Shown here: one piece after another, positions 61,201 through 64,000 of the stretch
Layout of the letters: each line of letters starts with the position of its first letter
Position numbering within the stretch: the first letter of the stretch is position 1
Source: Symsagittifera roscoffensis
Lineage: Eukaryota; Xenacoelomorpha; Acoela; Convolutidae
Direction of reading: 5' to 3'
Assembly (NCBI RefSeq): GCF_963678635.1
Contig: NC_087062.1
Span: 44,716,395-44,780,394 of the forward strand
Length of the DNA: 64,000 bases
Translations under genes and position numbers: made by a program
Notes under the pieces: generated by a model
What the model saw: only the letters and a program-made list of their open reading frames with translations
The model's database searches: none
What the model was told of the DNA's origin: nothing

Positions 61201-61311
61201 AACAAGTGGGCCCGGTTTCGTAGTCTAGTTTTTGGATCAAGAACACCTCGCAAGTGTAGGGGTCAATTCTGAAAAACTCGGTTCCGTTGTAGAGAGTACA
61301 AAGCAGCTCGC
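40012..61311 (-). CDS. Large cadherin, C-terminal portion (15 exons visible)
   Basis: Exons at 61311-59680, 59432-59189, 58922-58731, 57688-57513, gap-50452, 50153-49948, 49583-49399, 48987-48690, 48357-48162, 47765-47618, 45993-45756, 45229-45042, 41553-41420, 41099-40945 and 40292-40012 give about 1,470 residues. Every junction closes in phase except at the N gap. Cadherin linkers seen include DYNDNVP, DINNNDP, EYNDNAP, EMNDNDP, DINDNDP, DVNDENP and DLNDNAP, and LDRE/LDYE motifs are frequent. About eleven or twelve EC repeats are in view. A non-EC membrane-proximal region with RRRRRS follows, then one helix (WIIAIAIITILLILAIIALY) and a short tail without a catenin-binding motif. This is a calcium-dependent adhesion-type protein of the plasma membrane and a non-classical cadherin. 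The membrane-proximal layout recalls CDH23/PCDH15-type proteins, which is inference. The 5' end is beyond the window. Confidence 0.93.
40691..40767 (+). repeat. Conserved ~75-nt structured repeat, copy 2
   Basis: It matches 10390-10462 through GCTCCATAGACCTTAAAAGG and GAGCAGTCTTG. ACTGCTC (40703-40709) pairs with GAGCAGT (40758-40764), and GCTCC with GGAGC (40731-40735) as an alternative. It lies in a cadherin intron, opposite in sense to the gene. Confidence 0.6.
40945..41099 (-). CDS. Cadherin exon N, membrane-proximal
   Basis: 155 nt, between TTGCTCTAG and CAAG|GTCAGA. It encodes TVTAYVYAYSSDLDLSNAEA and AEQMLLMFQAAGDGTPVNGL. The alternating strand-helix look suits a small alpha/beta membrane-adjacent domain. 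Confidence 0.85.
41420..41553 (-). CDS. Cadherin exon M, membrane-proximal with polybasic site
   Basis: 134 nt after ATTTTTCAG. It encodes SEFSANVQRECQRSYPLCKV and then SKRRRRRSAS, a furin-like cleavage motif. The donor is AACAA|GTCACT, a weak match to consensus but the only one giving the phase needed by exon N. Confidence 0.75.
41598..41750 (+). mobile_element. hAT-like MITE fragment
   Basis: The family blocks TTTTCTCGAGAGGGAGGGG, TTTTTGGGCACTTTTAGACC and CCCAAATTTAGTGAATATTG survive in order, and both ends are lost. Confidence 0.65.
41951..42088 (+). repeat. 138-bp direct repeat, left copy
   Basis: AATCTTCATGAAAATAATCT to GAGAAACTTGG is repeated with the same length at 44048-44185, differing at only a few positions. 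Its inner part (TAATCGATTATAATGGCAAC) resembles the end of the TIR element at 46220-47077. Confidence 0.95.
42190..44045 (+). mobile_element. 3' remnant of an LTR retrotransposon
   Basis: An open stretch from about 42250 is typical of the pol tail after the integrase. A longer Pro/Thr/Ser-rich open frame follows (42626-43663). A polypurine tract ending GAAGGGGGAA (43680-43695) precedes a 350-bp LTR that starts TGTTATCC and ends GTATAACA. The 5' LTR and most of gag-pol are absent, so the element is broken. The superfamily is uncertain. The long open frame suggests a fairly young insertion. Confidence 0.75.
43696..44045 (+). repeat. 3' LTR of the retrotransposon remnant
   Basis: It has TG...CA ends, lies right after a polypurine tract and is ~350 bp long. 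The 138-bp direct repeat starts two bases after its end. Confidence 0.75.
44048..44185 (+). repeat. 138-bp direct repeat, right copy
   Basis: It matches 41951-42088. Similarity continues a little further right, apart from a GTGCGGG insertion present only in this copy. Confidence 0.95.
44535..44951 (-). mobile_element. Full-length hAT-like MITE with perfect 8-bp TSD
   Basis: Termini are GTGGCGGATTTAGGG on the left and CTAATCCGCACCTG on the right. The octamer CATGAACC flanks it at 44527-44534 and 44952-44959. It is 417 bp, non-coding, with the family landmarks in reverse order. It lies in the cadherin L-M intron. Confidence 0.92.
45042..45229 (-). CDS. Cadherin exon L, end of last EC repeat
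   Basis: 188 nt, between GTTAACAG and GAAGAC|GTAAGA. It encodes YTLRVIAKDNGNPRLSSEGV and then a strand (VIQMKVGISYAQFDED) lacking the DxNDN linker, where the membrane-proximal region starts. Confidence 0.88.
45756..45993 (-). CDS. Cadherin exon K
   Basis: 238 nt, between TTTTCCAG and TCAG|GTTAGT. It contains LDLNDNAPEFQPSNFYHAV and TATDIDSGQNG, the last canonical linker before the membrane. Confidence 0.9.
46220..47077. mobile_element. TIR element with ATTATAATCGATTATAAT filler
   Basis: The left terminus CCCGCACTGGAGTTCCATGG and the matching right terminus ending GTGCGGG at 47077 form ~40-bp inverted repeats. The interior has dense TAATCGATTATAATGG variants and a central inverted pair of poly-C and poly-G tracts (46569-46584, 46731-46748). 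No transposase or clear target duplication. Fragments of the family lie at 41951-42088, 44048-44185 and 56280-56370. Confidence 0.8.
47140..47470 (+). repeat. Dispersed SINE-size family, copy 3 of 3
   Basis: It matches copies 1 and 2 over GTTGCACGAACCTATACGG, GCGTGACGAACAGACGGTGT and ATTACTCTATGAG, but is the most diverged. It lies in the cadherin J-K intron. Confidence 0.7.
47618..47765 (-). CDS. Cadherin exon J
   Basis: 148 nt, between TTTTTGCAG and GACAAG|GTACAA. It contains ASTTGILTVRREIDYEETTQ and EVTATDK. Confidence 0.9.
48162..48357 (-). CDS. Cadherin exon I
   Basis: 196 nt, between GATTGCAG and ATGC|GTGAGT. It contains VDVNDENPTYAQSSYNITI and a DATDNDEMG calcium motif. Confidence 0.9.
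48690..48987 (-). CDS. Cadherin exon H
   Basis: 298 nt, between TTTGCAG and CAAG|GTGCTC. It contains VDCNDETPIF, LTATDRDEAGDPNSQIKY and VLLDREAQAAYSFDCIAYD. Confidence 0.9.
49399..49583 (-). CDS. Cadherin exon G
   Basis: 185 nt, between GATTCTAG and GTCCAG|GTTAAT. It contains FFHLDPGTGMITSLQTLDRE and VVATDHG. Confidence 0.9.
49948..50153 (-). CDS. Cadherin exon F
   Basis: 206 nt, between TTTCCAG and TTCG|GTAAAA. It contains IRVADHGTNPGPLTATA and MDINDNDPVF. Confidence 0.9.
50452..50596 (-). CDS. Cadherin exon E, truncated by the gap
   Basis: The known 145 nt begin inside an EC repeat (DNDSMSINIDFTFTQLNYL) and run through STLDRESGSA to the donor CCAA|GTAATT. The 5' end of the exon and at least one linker fall in the N gap. 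Confidence 0.85.
50597..50796. other. Assembly gap of 200 N
   Basis: A round-number run of N. It cuts cadherin exon E and hides the EC linker and any exon between D and E. The true length is unknown. Confidence 0.99.
50797..53560. other. Cadherin D-E intron sequence, repeat-rich
   Basis: No exon with cadherin motifs was found. At about 51940-52210 lies a copy of the element at 55557-55898 (shared ATCATCCCAGGTTGACCTCC and GCTAAAATGGTTTCATCGA). Near 51720-51790 there is a match to text at the satellite edge (TTATGACAAGGTT). Confidence 0.6.
53754..54171. mobile_element. Foldback element D, GTCGCGAAAGTCTGGAC modules
   Basis: The 17-bp end GGGTCGCGCCGCATCCG at 53754-53770 is repeated inverted at 54155-54171. 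The left arm reiterates TTGGTCGCGAAAGTCTGGAC and GACGTGGGACGC, and the right arm holds the complements. It is 418 bp, non-coding, and lies in the cadherin D-E intron. Confidence 0.88.
54364..54634. mobile_element. Small TIR element, hAT-like ends
   Basis: CAGGGCAGGTCAAAAATTAA on the left and TTAATTTTTGACATTCCCTG on the right form inverted repeats. It is 271 bp, rich in AATTAATTG, with no clear target duplication. Confidence 0.75.
55557..55898 (-). mobile_element. TIR element with CCGGGTTGACC ends
   Basis: CCCGGGTTGACC at the left and GGTCAACCCCGG at the right bound ~340 bp. Minus-strand text matches 51940-52210 through ACAATTCCATAAACTAAGTC and TAAAATGGTGTCATCGA. A further partial relative lies near 47085-47130. 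Confidence 0.7.
56560..56710. repeat. Cluster of GTGGATTCCAC phrases
   Basis: CTGGATTCCA, CAGTGGAATCC, GCTGGATTCCACTG and CAGTGGATTCCACC follow each other, mirroring the module of foldback element A at 13529-14738. Confidence 0.6.
57194..57335 (+). mobile_element. hAT-like MITE fragment
   Basis: It starts CAGGGGTCAAAGGCGCC and keeps AGATTTTAGGGTCCGTTCA and GGAGTCGAACCCCAGAGG from the family's 3' half. Confidence 0.65.
57513..57688 (-). CDS. Cadherin exon D
   Basis: 176 nt, between AATTTTAG and GGAG|GTCAGC. It encodes TFMIDQYTGDIYLAAPLDYE and the following strand. It leaves in phase 1 toward sequence lost in the assembly gap. Confidence 0.88.
58121..58471 (-). mobile_element. hAT-like MITE copy
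   Basis: The family is read in reverse from CTCCCCCCTCAGGC-like text through TTTGGCGCCCGTTATACTA and GCGCGCCGAAAAAACGC. It ends CCTCGAGAAAGTCCGAG and ATATGCCCCTG at 58471. It lies in the cadherin C-D intron. Confidence 0.8.
58731..58922 (-). CDS. Cadherin exon C
   Basis: 192 nt, between ATTTGCAG and CATG|GTAACT. It contains the linker VEMNDNDPSI and the next repeat's start (FPENTTVGTQLATITLTATD). Confidence 0.9.
59189..59432 (-). CDS. Cadherin exon B
   Basis: 244 nt, between TTATTTCAG and GCATC|GTGAGT, phases 1 in and 2 out. It encodes an EC strand region with TIDYDQFRFHRLKVES. Confidence 0.88.
59680..61311 (-). CDS. Cadherin exon A, 1,632 nt, about five EC units
   Basis: The acceptor is CTGTTTAG and the donor ATCG|GTTAGT. 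It encodes the end of one EC repeat, four more and the start of another, with linkers DYNDNVP, DINNNDP, DANDNNL, a degenerate DVDSGNG and EYNDNAP. It is much longer than any other exon here, so it may reflect intron loss or retroposed fusion of exons. Confidence 0.93.
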
Positions 61312-61914
61312 CTAAACAGAGATATCAATTTCATGAGCAAGCGGGTTTGACGTTCATCGTACCAATAATTAAAACAGGGTCAAGTTCCACTCGTCTCATG
61401 TCTTAGATTTAAGGTAAATTCTTGGGAATCAAGTTTTTAGAAAAAGCGTAATTAAACGGAAATAAGAGTAAAAAATAAAGTAAAGCCCAGTAATCCAAAA
61501 ACTAATTCGAATGAAGATCTCAGTTAACTTCATTGTATAGTGATTGCAGAAATAGGTTTCCTTATAGCTTTGTAAGATCATTTAGCCGAAATCAGCAAGA
61601 GGTCGACTATTTGCTACTGAGTTTTTGCCCATAAAAGACTATACTAAATCTCATACAGAAGCTAGAATCTTGTTGCTCTTCGCATTAGCAATTAAATAAG
61701 AGATCCAACTATGCTTCGGAAGTTAATCTGATTTCAATCAATCAGGTACGGGCGTGGTCTCTATGTTCTCATGTTTTGAGAATTAGAAATTTGGACCGTT
61801 TAAGTAAAAATGAAACGACAAAATTAACTTGAAGTTAAGTTGAAAAACATAAGACACCAGAAATGACGATCTCTTTAACTATGCAACTTCTATTGGAAAA
61901 AAGGACGTTTTTGG

Positions 61915-62270
61915 GCACACTTTGAAACATTTGGACCAAAAAATCTCCCCTCAAAATAATTACGGAATTCGAACCCCTAAGCACCCCAAGGGTCCTCCGT
62001 TTGGTACCATTTTAGGACACTCATTCTTCGTGGACTGAACCTTAAATTTTTCTAAACGCGCCTTAGGCGCCAGAATATGCTATTAATGAGGAGGCGCGCA
62101 ACGAAAAAACAATTTTTTGATCAAAACTTTACAAAAAGTACTTCAAAACGTTTTTTTTACCTATTTTTTTCCAATCGATATAGAAAATTTTTATGGTGAT
62201 TTGGTAGAGCTCAAAAAAATTTGACCGACCCACAAAAAAGCCGACAATATTTTCAAAAAATGAAAGTCTA
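61915..62270 (-). mobile_element. hAT-like MITE copy, ends degraded
   Basis: The family order is reversed: TTCGAACCCCTAAGCACCCC, TTTCTAAACGCGCCTTAGGC, GGAGGCGCGCAACGAAAAAA. It lies just upstream of the first visible cadherin exon. Confidence 0.75.
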
Positions 62271-63404
62271 CAACCTCATTTCGATTGTCTACAACCTCAA
62301 CCTCATTGTATACAACCTCATTTCGATTAAAGTTGATCTAATATTAAAAGTAAGAGAAATAAACTAAATGGACTTAAATTTGATGTAAATTTGTCTTTTT
62401 ACATATTTTAATTGCATTTTAAGTCTACTAAAATCAAATTGATTCTTTTTAAATCGATTTAAATTAATCAAACTTTTTCCATACTTATTGCTGATCATTT
62501 TTACCAATTATATACAGACTTTATCTGTAAAATTGGAACTTTAAATATACTTTCCACAACCTCTGCTATTGGAAATTCAAGGGTGATAGGTAAATAAGAC
62601 GATAGGACATTAAAACAACGACACGTTTACTCGACAGTTGATGAACAATGAAAGTTTATTATTTAAACTGATACTTCTATTTTCTCAATTTTTGAAGGAG
62701 AAATTGTGAATAATAACCAGGCCCCGGATTTAAGTTAAACAACTATTTTTTGTAGTTAACTAACTATCTCAGAGAAAAAGGAGGAAATGAACTAATCATA
62801 AAGATGCGCTTTATTTTAATTATTTCTGTGGAAGTTCTCCAGAAAACCGACAATATGTCACAAATTATACGCCAAAACTTACATCTTCACCAAAGCCTGT
62901 GATCACATGGTTGAGAAGTTGGTTACAAGCTGTAAAGAACAAGTTTTGAAATTTGAAAATTTTCCGTGGCCTGCTAATACCCGGGGCCTGCTAATAACTC
63001 GGGTTTTCTCTCAGATTGGCTTCATTTCTTAACAGAGAATTCATTGAAAATGATTTTTTTTGCTGTTACTGCAATATATCTTTGTAAAAACGCGAGTTTG
63101 ATTTAACTTTTCGTTAACCAATTTGGTCGTTTTCAAAGTACTAGTTAGTAAATTAAAAATGTTTTTTTTTATTTAGGTAAAATCCTGCGCCTGCTAATAA
63201 CCTCAATTTATTGAAGGAATAAAATTGAACTTTAATTGAGATAAACAATGTTAAAGGAGCAAACAAATATACCGGTTACTGCATATTACGCGTTTTCATT
63301 TTTTGGATGAAAAAAGGCTTGCCATTTAATTTTCAAGGTAGAAAATGTCTTGTTTTATACAAAAAGTTGTTTTTTTTCACCATTTTTTGTGCGAAGTCAA
63401 TAGC
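62271..63404. other. Intron or upstream sequence, no exon seen
   Basis: A short tandem repeat with TACAACCTCATTTCGATT lies at about 62270-62335, and GCCTGCTAATA is reiterated near 62973, 62990 and 63191. No further cadherin exon was found, so the gene's next exon lies beyond 64000 or is too diverged to see. Confidence 0.5.
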
Positions 63405-64000
63405 GTATTACTTTTGGCTGGCCAACATCATCAAAAACTTTCCAAGGCGCCAATACAGGGGCGGATCTAGGATTTTCTCGAGGGGGGGCTGATTTTCAAA
63501 AAAAAAATGAAAAAATTTTGTCGACTTTTTTTTTAGGTTGACCAAGTTGATTTTCCGAGCTCTCCCAAATCACTAAAAAGACCCTGTTTTGGTCAAATTT
63601 TCCGCGCCGCAGGCAAAATTTTGTGAAAAACAGGCCAAAAAAGCGTTTTTAGGCACTTTTTCGAAAATTTTGACAAAAAAATTGTGTTTTTTTAGGCGCG
63701 CGCTCGCCCCTCAAAATTAGTATATATTGGCGCCTTTAGAAAAATTTAAGGTCGGTCAGCCAAAAATGAATATCTCACAATAGTACGAAGGGGGGACCCT
63801 TTGGGTTGGTATGGGGTCGAATCCCTGAGGGAGGGAAGCGTTCGCCCCCCCCCCTTCCCCCCCTCCCCCCCTGCCCCCCCTAAATCCGCCCCTGCGCCAA
63901 TATAACTAAGTTTGAGGAGGTAGCGTGCCACTAAAAGTCAGTAGCGTGCCATTTTTGGCAGGCCAATATCAAGATTTTTCTAAAGGCGCTAAAATAACTA
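63405..64000 (-). mobile_element. Older MITE fragment receiving a nested copy
   Basis: On both sides of 63456-63894 the text belongs to the same family in reverse (GGCTGGCCAACATC on the left; GCGCCAATATAACTAAGTTT and TAGCGTGCCA on the right). The interruption falls in the conserved GGCGCCAATAT block. Confidence 0.75.
63456..63894 (+). mobile_element. hAT-like MITE, full length, nested, perfect TSD
   Basis: It starts CAGGGGCGGATCTAGGATTT and ends TAAATCCGCCCCTG. The octamer CGCCAATA is present on both sides (63448-63455, 63895-63902). At 439 bp it is the best representative of the family here. A C-rich stretch lies near its right end. Confidence 0.95.

Overview
This is eukaryotic, AT-rich animal DNA. 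Coding exons are short, GC-richer than their surroundings, and bounded by GT..AG introns. Mobile-element debris is dense, and there are no bacterial signatures. The main protein-coding gene is a large cadherin, so the source is a metazoan, most likely an invertebrate given the compact exons and the many MITEs. I cannot place it more finely. Layout: 1-9.8 kb is a satellite array of ~1.77-kb units (five full units, one partial) that runs off the left edge. Each full unit carries one conserved reading frame on the minus strand. 9.8-15.2 kb is dispersed repeats and a 1.2-kb foldback element. 15.26-16.7 kb is the 3' end of a plus-strand gene for a small single-pass membrane protein. A possible antisense two-exon gene overlaps it. 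17.6-27.5 kb is a BEL/Pao-type LTR retroelement fossil (minus strand) lying inside a hAT-type MITE. 27.6-28.1 kb holds a 366-bp near-perfect palindrome beside one orphan minus-strand exon. 30.07-61.3 kb and beyond is minus-strand gene territory. Fifteen exons from 61311 to 40012 encode a cadherin with about a dozen extracellular cadherin repeats in view, a membrane-proximal domain and one transmembrane helix. Its 5' end lies beyond the right edge. Splice phase closes at every junction except the one that falls in the 200-N assembly gap at 50597-50796. Four further minus-strand exons (39652-39420, 38782-38613, 30849-30780, 30159-30065) keep one frame and end at a stop beside a poly(A) signal. 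A phase-compatible donor inside the cadherin's transmembrane exon could splice into them, so they may be a long alternative cytoplasmic tail. Introns and spacers hold many transposons: a 1,772-bp internally deleted hAT element with a perfect 8-bp target duplication (31830-33601); at least nine copies of a hAT-like MITE whose termini read CAGGGGCGGATYTAGGA, one inserted into another; four unrelated foldback elements whose arms are built from reiterated 11-18-nt modules; a TIR family rich in ATTATAATCGATTATAAT; a 3' remnant of an LTR retrotransposon (42190-44045) between 138-bp direct repeats; and three-copy and two-copy dispersed families of SINE size. I saw no rRNA, tRNA or CRISPR. The least explained items are the satellite and its single-copy relatives, the module-built foldback elements, a conserved ~75-nt structured repeat present twice, and the possible second cadherin tail.
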